Below, in pieces: positions 35,515 to 44,262 of a stretch of DNA of 64,000 bases (position 1 is its first letter; every line of letters begins with the position of its first letter). Origin of the DNA: JANLTP01 sp031363055 (GTDB taxonomy: Bacteria > Pseudomonadota > Gammaproteobacteria > Burkholderiales > Burkholderiaceae_E). The position numbers and the translations under genes are program-made. The stretch spans positions 1 through 64,000 of the forward strand of contig JANLTP010000165.1 of NCBI GenBank assembly GCA_031363055.1, in the 5' to 3' direction. The notes below the pieces were generated by a model, which saw only the letters and a list, made by a program, of their open reading frames with translations, made no database searches and was not told the origin of the DNA.

Positions 35515-38055
35515 TCAATTCCCGCAACCGCGAACGATGTCACAGGCCTGATTGCACTCGAATTGCCAGACTCCATTTAGCCAATAGTTGGCCTCGAATC
35601 GCTTGGTCTGCAGATTCTGACTGAACATGATACGAGGTCCGGTATCGCGTTTTGGCGTGTTGGTTGCAGTCAGATAGCTTGCGTCGCCATGAACAGGGTG
35701 ACGCCAATAGCGAATTTGATCGAATTCGTCGCCGTCGAATCGGGTCGTTAGCCTTTTGCCGTCGGGCGCATCCATGACGGCGTTTCCGGCTGTGTCGAAA
35801 GAGAATCTGCAGGCGACCTTGTTGTCGGGATTCCAGGTGCCCTGGAAGGTGCCCAAAAACTCAGGCGCTTTCTGCGTGTCCGCACAATAAACGAAATTCA
35901 TCAGCCCCTCGTCAGGCCGCGGGATGCACGTCGTCAGGGCAGGTGTAATCGCCGGTACCAGAACCGGGGTCGGTACCTGATTGGCACTTAGTTCAAAAGT
36001 AACCCCCGATTCGGTGAAGAACGTGGGGACCTCACCCGTGATCTCGACGCCGTTGCAGGTCGTTGCCTTGTAGGCAGGTACTTTTTGCGTTGTCACGCGC
36101 CAGATTTTCTCTCCGGCCGGAAAGTTGATCCGGGTTACACCCGTGATTGCCGTGACCCAGCTTCGGCATTCAGGCGCTCCGAGCACCGCGAAGCTGGTTT
36201 GCACCTTGTAGGCCGAGCCATCGCACCCGACCAAATAGGATCCCGAGATCCAGCAGATTCCGCCAGTAGGCAAGCCGCTGAGCGCCAGTGGTGCAGCGGC
36301 CGCGTTGGCGTAGGCAATACTCCCGCTGGTCGAGCCCGGCGCGAACTGATTGCCGCTAACCAACGGAATTTCATTGCGATTGACCCAATAAACCTGGCCT
36401 TCGGCGGTCAATGCGAGCACCATGCCGTGTTCTGCGTGGTTGGTCAACTGGAGTACTCCATTGATGGCCAACTCTGATTGTCCCGACACGGAGTCGTGTT
36501 CCGGCCATTGCAAGATGCGACCTTCAGTTGTCAAGCCATAGACCCGATTGCGAAAACCCCAATAGATCGACAACACGTTGGTCGGGTAGGGAAGTTTGGT
36601 CCATATTCCCGGGCTGTAAGTAAGGTCGCTATTCATGTAGAACGCGCCATTCGATAGCCGGGCCAACAGTCGATTCGCCGGCTTGTCAGTACGTTGCAGC
36701 AATTGACGATAATCCTCGTCCTGCGAAATCCAGGTGTAACTGGTTGCGGGCTCCGCTTCGGGTGGACCCAGTGTCCAGGCATTGGACGCCATACGCACAT
36801 ACTTGCGATCACTGGACAGCGCCACCGCATGGCCTGCATAGGCATTTAACTCGAGATAGCTGCCGTCTACCGGGCGGGTCGATTGCACGCCGCGCTCGTC
36901 GGTGTACGTGAACTGCAGGCGCCCGTCGGAAGTGAGCGCAAAGGAAAGCGGAATGCGACCGTATTGGATGAACGAGCGGCTGATGGGCACTACCTTCGCG
37001 CGCATGGCAGCATCGCCGATACTGGCGCTCGTGCTGCCGGCGCCGACCGTCATGCTCAACCAAAGGCTGTCGTAGGTATAGGTGATTTCGGTAGGCGACG
37101 CGACCGGTATGCCGTTCTTGCGCAGGTCGAGGCGGCCGTCGGACAGATCGTCCGACATTTGACGATGAAACTTCAACATAGCCCCTCGGTCGTTGGGCTG
37201 AAAGCCCCGCGCCGCCTTGGCGAATCCGGCGAGTGTTGCGGCATATCGCCCGCGATCGGTGTCCGGTAAAGTGTTGACTTGCGTGCCGTTGTTGTCATCC
37301 AGGAGCACCGGCAACCGGGTCATGCTGTCGCTGGCGGTGAGCCGATGAATTCCAGGCAGATGACTATCGAGCAGCGACAGTACTCGTCGGTTAGCATCTC
37401 CAATCGCTTGGGCATTCAGAGCGGTAGTTGGCGACCCCGATGACGTGCCATTGGCTCCCGCAATATTCAGCAATTGCGCACTTGCCGTGGTATGGGTACT
37501 GGCGACCATGTTGCCACCGATAGTTGGCACTATGAGATTCAGCACCGTACCGGCTGGCAGGTCGGAAGTTTCGCCCAGCGCTTCGTCGTAGTACTTGGCA
37601 CCGTCTCCACCGTGCACCTCGAGAAGTATCGGTCCTGTGTAGTCGCAGGGCTTTACAGTCACCAGGCCGGTCTGGTCGGTCACCGCTTCACCGATGGTAT
37701 TCAACGCCTGGTCCTTGACGACTACGCGTGCATTGACCATCTTTCCAAAGTCACCACCAGCGGCAGCGCCGCCGCCCCCGTCAGCGCCGCCAGATGCTCC
37801 ACCAGACGCTCCGCCAGACGCTCCGCCAGACGCTCCGCCGTCGCCGGTTCCACCGGCGTCCAACAGAATCGGCGGTGAACCTGACCACGCCAAGTCGCCT
37901 TTGAATCCACTGCTGACCGACTTTTTGCAAGGTTGCGCCGACGAAACGGCGACCGGCCCACCGCTACCACCACCACCGCCACAGCCCCAGACAACGGCCG
38001 CGACGACGCTCGCAGTCGCGAAAGTCCAAAAAGTCGAGCGTAAAGTTTCGATCAT
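35515..38055 (-). CDS. Large lipoprotein with Gly-rich repeats and propeller-like repeats
   Basis: An 846-residue lipoprotein. The signal peptide ends at the lipobox VVWGC, followed by a Gly/Ser stretch. A short repeat (GGAS) occurs four times after residue 70. The middle has several segments such as VYGLTTEGRILQWPE, MVLALTAEGQVYWVN and VALSSDRKYVRM that resemble RCC1 or WD-type propeller repeats, in which each unit ends in W or Y after a GxxY strand. It is unrelated to any protein I can name. It may be an outer-membrane-anchored sensor or adhesin. The 12-bp DNA repeat is listed separately. No neighbour suggests a role. Confidence 0.72.
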   Translation of the reverse strand: MIETLRSTFWTFATASVVAAVVWGCGGGGGSGGPVAVSSAQPCKKSVSSGFKGDLAWSGSPPILLDAGGTGDGGASGGASGGASGGASGGADGGGGAAAGGDFGKMVNARVVVKDQALNTIGEAVTDQTGLVTVKPCDYTGPILLEVHGGDGAKYYDEALGETSDLPAGTVLNLIVPTIGGNMVASTHTTASAQLLNIAGANGTSSGSPTTALNAQAIGDANRRVLSLLDSHLPGIHRLTASDSMTRLPVLLDDNNGTQVNTLPDTDRGRYAATLAGFAKAARGFQPNDRGAMLKFHRQMSDDLSDGRLDLRKNGIPVASPTEITYTYDSLWLSMTVGAGSTSASIGDAAMRAKVVPISRSFIQYGRIPLSFALTSDGRLQFTYTDERGVQSTRPVDGSYLELNAYAGHAVALSSDRKYVRMASNAWTLGPPEAEPATSYTWISQDEDYRQLLQRTDKPANRLLARLSNGAFYMNSDLTYSPGIWTKLPYPTNVLSIYWGFRNRVYGLTTEGRILQWPEHDSVSGQSELAINGVLQLTNHAEHGMVLALTAEGQVYWVNRNEIPLVSGNQFAPGSTSGSIAYANAAAAPLALSGLPTGGICWISGSYLVGCDGSAYKVQTSFAVLGAPECRSWVTAITGVTRINFPAGEKIWRVTTQKVPAYKATTCNGVEITGEVPTFFTESGVTFELSANQVPTPVLVPAITPALTTCIPRPDEGLMNFVYCADTQKAPEFLGTFQGTWNPDNKVACRFSFDTAGNAVMDAPDGKRLTTRFDGDEFDQIRYWRHPVHGDASYLTATNTPKRDTGPRIMFSQNLQTKRFEANYWLNGVWQFECNQACDIVRGCGN
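37790..37840. repeat. 12-bp tandem repeat in the lipoprotein gene
   Basis: About four copies of a 12-base unit (ccagacgctccg, with one variant copy) encode the Gly-Gly-Ala-Ser repeats of the lipoprotein. Copy-number change would vary linker length in frame. Confidence 0.75.
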
Positions 38056-38224
38056 GCAAGCCCACTTCGCAAATTCATTTTTGATCTCGACGCAGGTTAG
38101 ACCGGCGTTGAGTGAAAGACAATTCGAAACTTTCCGACTGTCAGGAGATCATATCAAAAACCATGTTTGACAATATAATCAAATTTGCTTATATTTGTAT
38201 TAAATATTCGCATCGGAAAAAAGC

Positions 38225-38418
38225 TTGAAACAAAGCGAATTCAAGAGATGGTTAGCAGCACAAGGCGCCACCTTCAAGAATGGCGCTAAGCACACGAAGG
38301 TCTACTTGAACGGCAGATGAACGGCAGACAGTCGACGCTTCCGCGGCACCCGAGCCACGAGATCGGCGAATCCTTGCGAAAGGCGATTCTCCAACAGCTC
38401 GGGTTGAAGTTGAAGTAG
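38225..38418 (+). pseudogene. hicA: HicA toxin gene broken by an 11-bp duplication
   Basis: From TTG 38225 the frame matches the HicA mRNA-interferase start (KQSEFKRWLAAQGATFKNGA then KHTKVYLNGR). The 11-mer tgaacggcaga occurs twice in tandem at 38307-38317 and 38318-38328. The second copy shifts the frame into a TGA at 38318-38320, codon 32. If one copy is removed, the frame stays open to 38418 with a normal end (LPRHPSHEIGESLRKAILQQ) and a length of 60 residues. The antitoxin HicB follows and is intact. The active His (in KHTKV) is present in the truncated part, but the toxin fold would be incomplete. The TTG start is a guess. Confidence 0.85.
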
Positions 38419-38482
38419 TTGAAGGGTCCAGTGTCCCGATTTTCCACAATTGCGTTTTTCGCCGAATGCGTTGCGAGGTGGT

Positions 38483-38896
38483 ATGCGTTATCCCGTAGTA
38501 ATCAAGCCCGACGGAGCGGGTTGGTTTATCTCCTTTCCGGATATTCCTGAGGCACTGACTTCCGGCGGCACTGAACAGCAGGCGCTGGAGTTGGCGCGCG
38601 ATGCACTGGCAACCGCGATGGACTTCTACGTTGAAGATCGTCGCCTGGTTCCGCCGCCCTCTCGGGTCAAAGCCAGTCAGCCCTTCGTCGAGTTGCCGGC
38701 GAGCTTGGCAGCCAAGGTATTGTTGCTCAATGAAATGATTCGCCAGAAGGTACGGCCGGCCGATCTCGCGCGCAAGCTCGAAGTGAAACCGCAGGAGATC
38801 AACCGGCTCATCGACCTGAAGCATGCGTCGAAAATCGATGGTGTGGCGGCAGCTTTGAATGCGCTCGGGAAGAGACTCGAACTGAAGTTAGCCTGA
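38483..38896 (+). CDS. hicB: HicB antitoxin
   Basis: A 137-residue HicB protein. The N-terminal partial RNase-H-like domain is clear: MRYPVVIKPDGAGWFISFPD followed by EALTSGGTEQQALELARDAL. A C-terminal DNA-binding helix-turn-helix (RPADLARKLEVKPQEINRLI) would bind the hicAB promoter. A ribosome-binding sequence (gaggt) precedes ATG 38483; an earlier in-frame start at 38450 is less likely. Its partner toxin gene upstream has a frameshifting duplication, so HicB may be an orphan antitoxin. It may still repress the operon. Confidence 0.93.
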   Translation: MRYPVVIKPDGAGWFISFPDIPEALTSGGTEQQALELARDALATAMDFYVEDRRLVPPPSRVKASQPFVELPASLAAKVLLLNEMIRQKVRPADLARKLEVKPQEINRLIDLKHASKIDGVAAALNALGKRLELKLA

Positions 38897-39226
38897 GCGG
38901 CAAATTCTGCGCGATCTGCCGTTTCCGATTCCATTGCGCACCCTTCTATATCGGCTGCGTAACTTGATCACCGGCGATCGCCATCCGAAGCCGAACGCTA
39001 CGAAAGGAAGCCACCGAGCGTATCTCGGTTTGGGCGACCGTACGCATCAGCACGAGTGACAGAAAACGCTTCGTCGAGATCGCCGAGGACGAACTGATCG
39101 GCCTGCATGAAGGAAACTTCGCGCGTTATCAGGTTCGCCCTTCGGAGTTCGAGGCCTGGCGAATTTCCTGGAAGTTGTAATCCTCGGCGTTTGAGTTGAC
39201 TTTGAATACTCCAATGTCGCCGGACA
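38897..39226. other. Spacer with an unrecognised open frame lacking a start
   Basis: A plus-strand frame from about 38960 to 39180 stays open for some 70 codons and ends in EGNFARYQVRPSEFEAWRISWKL. It has no ATG or convincing alternative start at its left end. It may be a relic of a short protein. No named family is claimed. Confidence 0.35.
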
Positions 39227-40243
39227 TCAGAGCCTGATCTTGCCTTCCGAAATGACGCGTTTCCAAACCGTGTGTTCGTCTTTGATCAGCTTGTCAAACT
39301 CTGCTGCGCTGGTCGGTGCCGGGTAGTCACCCAACAACGTCAGGAACTTCTCGCGAACTTCAGGCTCGTTAAGGATGCGGACGATTTCCGCATTCAGTTT
39401 TTCAACGATGGGCGGGGGCATATTGGCCGGTCCCAGGATGCCGGTAAAGATGCCGATACCGAAATCGACGCCCTGTTCGCGCATAGTTGGCAGGTCCGGC
39501 ATGCCCCTTACGCGTTGTGGCCCGGTGATGCCAATCGCGCGAAGTTTGCCTGCCTTGACCTGAGCCATGGTGTTCGATGCATCGAGCACACCCAGCAACA
39601 TATGGCCGCCCACCATGTCGACGGCCAACGCGGTGGTCGATCGATAGGGGACATGAATCATGTCAATACCGGTCAAGGTCTTCATCAATTCGCCCGACAA
39701 GTGTCCGCCCGAACCATTGCCCCAGGAGCCGTAGTTCGGCGGCACCGGCTGTGACTTCACATAGGCGATGAACTCCTTGACATTATTGACCGGCACCGAC
39801 GGGTGTACGACCAGCACGGTGCCGCCGTAGGTCGCTCGGGCGATCGGTGTAAAGTCTTCCTGGGCGTTAAAGGGCAGCTTGTCATTGAGCAGCGGGTATA
39901 TGACATTGGCCGACGTGAATCCAACCACCAGCGTGTAGCCGTCGGGCGCCGACTTGGCCGCGATATCGAGCGCTACTGCGCCGGTGCCACCGGGCTTGTT
40001 CTCGACGAGCACCGGCACCTTCCAGTAGGTCGAAAGTCGCTCGCCGATGATTCGCGCGATCAAGTCGGTCGGGCCGCCTGCCGCGCTTCCCGAGATGATG
40101 CGAATCGGTCTGCTCGGGTAGTCCTGCGCCAGCGCGGGCTGGGTCATGAGTTCAAAGCTGGCGATGGCGGCCAACATCATTGCCGCTCTTATCGATGCAG
40201 TCGTCATCGTTGTAGCCCTTATCCGCCTTAAAAAGCTGTCCAT
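39227..40243 (-). CDS. Tripartite tricarboxylate transporter (Bug) solute-binding protein
   Basis: A 338-residue Bug protein. It has an N-terminal signal segment ending in PALAQ. The segments SGSAAGGPTDLIARI, ENKPGGTGAVALD, KSAPDGYTL, NYGSWGNGSGGHLSGEL and PDLPTMREQG are typical family features. A ribosome-binding sequence (gggaggtaggcc) sits just before ATG 40243. The N-terminal 20 residues carry extra Arg. It stands alone, 120 bases downstream of the DUF7064/7065-like gene in the same direction. The ligand is unknown. Confidence 0.93.
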   Translation of the reverse strand: MDSFLRRIRATTMTTASIRAAMMLAAIASFELMTQPALAQDYPSRPIRIISGSAAGGPTDLIARIIGERLSTYWKVPVLVENKPGGTGAVALDIAAKSAPDGYTLVVGFTSANVIYPLLNDKLPFNAQEDFTPIARATYGGTVLVVHPSVPVNNVKEFIAYVKSQPVPPNYGSWGNGSGGHLSGELMKTLTGIDMIHVPYRSTTALAVDMVGGHMLLGVLDASNTMAQVKAGKLRAIGITGPQRVRGMPDLPTMREQGVDFGIGIFTGILGPANMPPPIVEKLNAEIVRILNEPEVREKFLTLLGDYPAPTSAAEFDKLIKDEHTVWKRVISEGKIRL

Positions 40244-40361
40244 GGCCTACCTCCCAGTTATCTCACGTCGCTTTCATTGTTGCACGCAATGATTTTCTGC
40301 AACCGGCTAGCGTGACATGAATAGCTGGCGCTGAAACAAAATAAGCGACCGCGCGCTGGCG

Positions 40362-41369
40362 TTAAACAATCACGACCGGCGACGGGTCGTCGTAGAACCG
40401 TCCGCGTTTGCGATTCAGGTAGGGCAGGCTGTAGTTCTTCATCACCACACCGTAGCCCTCGCGCTCGCCGTAGGACCAGCGCATCATGGCGTTGTAAATG
40501 ATCGCGCTGGGATAGGGCACCCAGGGCGCGCCGATATCGGCGGTCGCGCGGAGTCGATATTGGTTTCCTCGGGTATCGTGGACCGTCATTTCGACACCGG
40601 TAAGCATCAGACCGTGGTGGGTGCTGGTGATCGTCGCCTGGCTAGTCAAACCATAGACCTTGCCCTGATCCAGAACGTAGCCGTGCGTGAGCTGGAACTG
40701 CTCGGCGCCGATGGCCTCGGGATTCCATGGGCAAATCATGTGGAACGCCAGATCGTCGCCAAAGGTCGCCGACAGAATGTACATGTTCTTGATCACCATC
40801 GGATCGCGCGGCCCCCAACTGTGATCCATGCGCTCGACGCTGTTGACTGCGAAGGTTTTGCCGCGCACGATCATCGTCCCCGTGGTTCGCCCGGTCAGAT
40901 CAAAATGCCCTGACTGATGCTTTTTCAACGTGTCGCTATCGGTGTGCATGTCCTCGACCCGGCCGGCCTGCGGGCTGTGCGCTGGATCATGGATATCAAA
41001 CGGATCCATGAGCCCCCGCCAATCGATGTGAATCTCGGTGCCGTCATAACCAACATAGTCGATGCGAAAGTCTTTCGGCGGGCGCACCGCGCGGATCGAT
41101 AGTCCAATCGGTGACGTCCATTCGGAGAATTTCTTCGGCGCTGGCATGTGCTGGTTGTCGTTGTAATGCAGCAAATCCGAGCGGTTGTCGGACAACGCGC
41201 CGCAGACCATGACCTGATTAGCCATCACGCCTAGTGCCGGGCGAGCGCAGACGTAGATCAGCGCGTAGAGGTGAGCCTCGGGCACAACCACCGGGAACAG
41301 CAAGGTTTCCACCCAGGTGTGGTCGGCATTCGGCGGGTTTTGGTAGTCGATTTGGTCGGCCCGGATCAT
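40362..41369 (-). CDS. DUF7064/7065-like protein (CrtC-like fold suspected)
   Basis: A 335-residue protein I place with the DUF7064/7065 family, which accompanies APH-type phosphotransferases in many proteobacteria and actinobacteria. The blocks TGRTTGTMIVRGKTF, ERMDHSWGPRDP and YGVVMKNYSLPYLNRKRGRFYDD are the best conserved-looking parts. No catalytic motif is obvious. The lipocalin-like fold of hydroxyneurosporene synthase is a possible model, by analogy only. It is divergent from the phosphotransferase gene with only about 100 bases between them, suggesting a common pathway, perhaps for hydrophobic or sterol-like substrates. Function is not known. Confidence 0.55.
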   Translation of the reverse strand: MIRADQIDYQNPPNADHTWVETLLFPVVVPEAHLYALIYVCARPALGVMANQVMVCGALSDNRSDLLHYNDNQHMPAPKKFSEWTSPIGLSIRAVRPPKDFRIDYVGYDGTEIHIDWRGLMDPFDIHDPAHSPQAGRVEDMHTDSDTLKKHQSGHFDLTGRTTGTMIVRGKTFAVNSVERMDHSWGPRDPMVIKNMYILSATFGDDLAFHMICPWNPEAIGAEQFQLTHGYVLDQGKVYGLTSQATITSTHHGLMLTGVEMTVHDTRGNQYRLRATADIGAPWVPYPSAIIYNAMMRWSYGEREGYGVVMKNYSLPYLNRKRGRFYDDPSPVVIV

Positions 41370-41467
41370 TTTGTCCCTTTTTTGGTTTTGCCTTTTTGGA
41401 TTTGTCTACACAATACGCATGTGTACGAGTTCATAATACTATGCGATTGTTGATCGAGCCTGCCATT

Positions 41468-42709
41468 ATGAATCCGACCGATATCCGCGACGCACCGACC
41501 GCCCAGTTCATCGCGCAACTGCGCGCCCGGTTTCCCATCGAAGCGGAGATGGACCGACTGTTAACCCGCAAGATGGAGCGTCGCGGCGGGCCGCCGTACG
41601 CGATGCTCACGCTGACCCAGTTGACCGATTCTCTGACTGGTCTCCTCAAGAGCGAGCTGCGTGATCCGTTCGAGATTTCCAAGCAAAGTTGGCTGGTCGG
41701 AGGCGCCTCAAAAATTCAGATGCGCTTCACGCTGCGATGGATAGACCCGGATGGTCGGTCGACTGATAGGTCGACAGATACATCGAATGACGGGCCGACC
41801 ACCTCCGATCTGGTGGTGCGAATGGAACCCTCGGAGTCATTAAACGCATCAAGCCGGCTGCGTGAATTCGAACTGTTGCGGGCGCTCGAAGGTACCGTGC
41901 CGGTCCCCAAAGTCTATTGGGTCGATGCAGACGGGACTTGGTTTCCCGAGCCGGCGTTGATCTACGCCTACGCGCATGGCGTGGCCAAGCCGACGTCGGT
42001 CGGTGGTTCGGGTGTCACTGGTATCGGCACGCATTTCGGTGAACGACTGCGCCGATTGTTGGCGCCGCAGTTTGTAGAACAGTTGGCGAAAATTCATCGC
42101 TTTGAACATGCCAACTCGCCACTGGGAAGCTTTACGCGATCGCCGGTGGGTTCGACCGAGAGCGCGCAATTGCAGATCAATCGCACGCGCCGGATCTGGG
42201 AAGAGGACCGTGGCGCGGCTTTTCCGATCATGGACGTTGCAGCGAACTGGCTGTCGCGCAATGTGCCGACTCTGGATCGCGCCAGCGTCGTGCATGGCGA
42301 CTATCGATCGGGCAATTTTCTGTTCGATGAACCAAGCGGCGCATTCACCTCGATTCTCGACTGGGAGCGCGCCTACATCGGTGACCGCCACCGCGATCTG
42401 GCGTGGACCACCGCACGCGTGATCGGACATCTTGCCGAGGATCGCAAGACGTTCCTGGTCTGCGGGCTGTTACCGTTGGAGGCGTTTTACGAGCGCTATC
42501 GCGAGGCCTCGGGCCTGACGATTGATCCGGACAAATTACGCTTTTATGAGATCTTGAATCGCTATCAACAGGTTCAAACCGTGCTGGGCAGCGCCTATCG
42601 CGTCGCCCGACTGAACAAGTCGCACCAGGGTATTGTGATTACGCGTCTTTCCTCGGCGTCGTATCAGTTGGCAGAGGAATTGCGAGGCGCACTTGCGGAG
42701 GTTGTGTGA
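41468..42709 (+). CDS. Phosphotransferase family protein (APH/ACAD10-like)
   Basis: A 413-residue kinase of the aminoglycoside phosphotransferase fold. The catalytic loop is VVHGDYRSGNFLFDE (Asp in HGD) and the metal Asp is in ILDWERAYIGD. Only one segment, with Ser/Thr/Asp repeats near residues 95-110 (STDRSTDTSNDGPT), is unusual and looks like a loop insert. ATG 41468 gives the usual N-terminus, though ATG 41441 is nine codons upstream. Kinases of this branch are often linked to CoA-ester metabolism. It is followed after 16 bases by the helical protein gene. No antibiotic resistance role should be inferred. Confidence 0.85.
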   Translation: MNPTDIRDAPTAQFIAQLRARFPIEAEMDRLLTRKMERRGGPPYAMLTLTQLTDSLTGLLKSELRDPFEISKQSWLVGGASKIQMRFTLRWIDPDGRSTDRSTDTSNDGPTTSDLVVRMEPSESLNASSRLREFELLRALEGTVPVPKVYWVDADGTWFPEPALIYAYAHGVAKPTSVGGSGVTGIGTHFGERLRRLLAPQFVEQLAKIHRFEHANSPLGSFTRSPVGSTESAQLQINRTRRIWEEDRGAAFPIMDVAANWLSRNVPTLDRASVVHGDYRSGNFLFDEPSGAFTSILDWERAYIGDRHRDLAWTTARVIGHLAEDRKTFLVCGLLPLEAFYERYREASGLTIDPDKLRFYEILNRYQQVQTVLGSAYRVARLNKSHQGIVITRLSSASYQLAEELRGALAEVV

Positions 42710-42725
42710 TGGGTGAGGTAATCGA

Positions 42726-43247
42726 ATGATCGATCATACCGACAACGATCTGCGTGCCGCCGCCAAGGCTCTGCGCGACGTGGTGGCGCCGGCGCTCGGT
42801 GTCGATAACGCGTTGGCAATTCAGCAACTCAAGCTGGTGATCGATTGGCTCGATTTCTACCGCAGCCGCCTGCCCCTGGTGCAAGACCGACGGGCGCTCG
42901 AGCTATCGGTGCAGTTGCAGACCGCGCGCCGGATTGCACCAGCGATGCCGCCAGAGGATGCGGTGCCATTGCTAACCGCCATCGAGGCCGGCGCGGCTGT
43001 TCTGGCGGCACTCAAAGTTCATCCGACTCAACTGCAGACCGTGATTGCCCAGCTCGAAGAAGTGATCAGTACGGCGGTCCAGCGGTCATCCGAACTCGAC
43101 CCGGTTCAGCAGCAGGTAATCGAGCGCGCAGTGATCGAGGACACACGGCCCTTGCTTGATGCACAGCGCGCCTGGTTTTTGCCGCACAGTGTGGAGGCAG
43201 CGCCGGAGCTATTGCCGGCGCTCGAGGACGCTTTGCGGCTTCGTTAG
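42726..43247 (+). CDS. Helical protein encoded beside the phosphotransferase
   Basis: A 173-residue protein, mostly alpha-helical with heptad-like Leu spacing and many Ala, Glu and Gln residues. I recognise no enzyme motif, membrane segment or signal peptide. It follows the phosphotransferase gene by 16 bases and is in the same operon, so it may be a partner protein for that kinase. It may continue into the alpha/beta hydrolase gene 63 bases on. Confidence 0.6.
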   Translation: MIDHTDNDLRAAAKALRDVVAPALGVDNALAIQQLKLVIDWLDFYRSRLPLVQDRRALELSVQLQTARRIAPAMPPEDAVPLLTAIEAGAAVLAALKVHPTQLQTVIAQLEEVISTAVQRSSELDPVQQQVIERAVIEDTRPLLDAQRAWFLPHSVEAAPELLPALEDALRLR

Positions 43248-43310
43248 ACGTGTTCGCCAAGCGACTTCATTTGACTCGCAACCCATCGGCTCTACAGGAA
43301 CATCAAATTC

Positions 43311-44168
43311 ATGGAAATCCATCATCAAACCCTTCGACTCTCCCGGCTGGAAATGCATGTGGCCAGCGTCGGCAGCGGCGACCCGGTCGTGCTGTTGCAC
43401 GGCTGGCCGCAAACCTGGCATGAATGGCGCAAGCTCATGCCGCTGCTGTGCGGACAGTATCGCCTGATCGCGCCGGATCTGCCTGGTCTGGGCGACAGCA
43501 GCAAGCCGCTCGAGGGTTATGACAAGAAAACGCTGGCGGCGGACCTTTGGGAACTTTGCGAGCAGCTCGAACTCACGCGCTTTCATCTGGTCGGCCATGA
43601 CTGGGGTGGCCCGACCGCATTTGCGCTGGCCTGTGCCCATCCGCAGGCTGTCCGGACGCTGGCGATACTGGACGTGACCATTCCTGGCATTGGGCCGGAC
43701 ATTTCGCAAGGCGGCCGGCGCTGGCATCATCCGTTTCATATGACGCCCGATTTGCCCGAGACGCTGGTGCAGGGTCGGGAGCGCGAGTATTTGAGTTGGT
43801 TCTATCGCGAGTTCTGCTGGCAGCGAGACGCCATCTCACGCGCTGACATCGATGAATATGTGCGCTGTTATACCCAACCGGGGGCCTTGCGCGCTGGCTT
43901 TGCATACTACCGAAATATTCCGGTTGATCAGGCCAACAACCGGGCAATACTCGCGTCCGGATTTCGCCTGCCAATGCCGGTGTTGGCACTGGGCGGCGCC
44001 AGAACCGAAGCGCGTGGCCGTGGCGAAGAAGTGCTGCAGTCATTAAGTGTTATCGCGAATGGTGTACGAGGCGGGGTCATCGCCGATTGTGGGCACTTCA
44101 TTCCCGAGGAGCGGCCCGAGCTGCTTGCCGAACACTTGCTTAAGTTCTTTGCTGAGGCTGGAGCCTGA
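43311..44168 (+). CDS. Alpha/beta hydrolase (epoxide hydrolase/dehalogenase-like)
   Basis: A 285-residue alpha/beta hydrolase. HGWPQ (30-34) is the oxyanion region, the nucleophile is Asp97 in GHDWGG, and a late His lies in DCGHFIPEERP. Asp as nucleophile with HGWPQ fits epoxide hydrolases and fluoroacetate dehalogenases. There is a cap domain rich in Trp and Tyr between residues 130 and 200. It is on the same strand as the kinase and helical protein. It would hydrolyse an epoxide or C-halogen bond, but the substrate is unknown. Confidence 0.9.
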   Translation: MEIHHQTLRLSRLEMHVASVGSGDPVVLLHGWPQTWHEWRKLMPLLCGQYRLIAPDLPGLGDSSKPLEGYDKKTLAADLWELCEQLELTRFHLVGHDWGGPTAFALACAHPQAVRTLAILDVTIPGIGPDISQGGRRWHHPFHMTPDLPETLVQGREREYLSWFYREFCWQRDAISRADIDEYVRCYTQPGALRAGFAYYRNIPVDQANNRAILASGFRLPMPVLALGGARTEARGRGEEVLQSLSVIANGVRGGVIADCGHFIPEERPELLAEHLLKFFAEAGA

Positions 44169-44227
44169 ACGGAGCACCCGCAAGTGCCGACTATCCCACC
44201 CGGCCACGAAAGTGATATCGGAACTGT

Positions 44228-44262
44228 TTGTAACTGTTGTCTCAATATGAGATAATGGTTAC
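44228..44262 (+). promoter_or_regulatory. chrB promoter with overlapping dyad operator
   Basis: A -35-like ttgtaa (44228-44233) and a -10-like gataat (44251-44256) are 17 bases apart. The -10 ends six bases before the ATG at 44263, so the transcript could start at or next to the ATG. The dyad tctca-ata-tgaga (44240-44252) lies between them, and outer arms gtaac (44230-44234) and gttac (44258-44262) enclose it. No good Shine-Dalgarno sequence is present. The dyad position, covering the core promoter, suits a repressor such as ChrB. Confidence 0.6.

Noticed and set aside
37790..37840. CRISPR-like repeats
   Set aside because: The 12-bp units are contiguous, in a reading frame and have no spacers.
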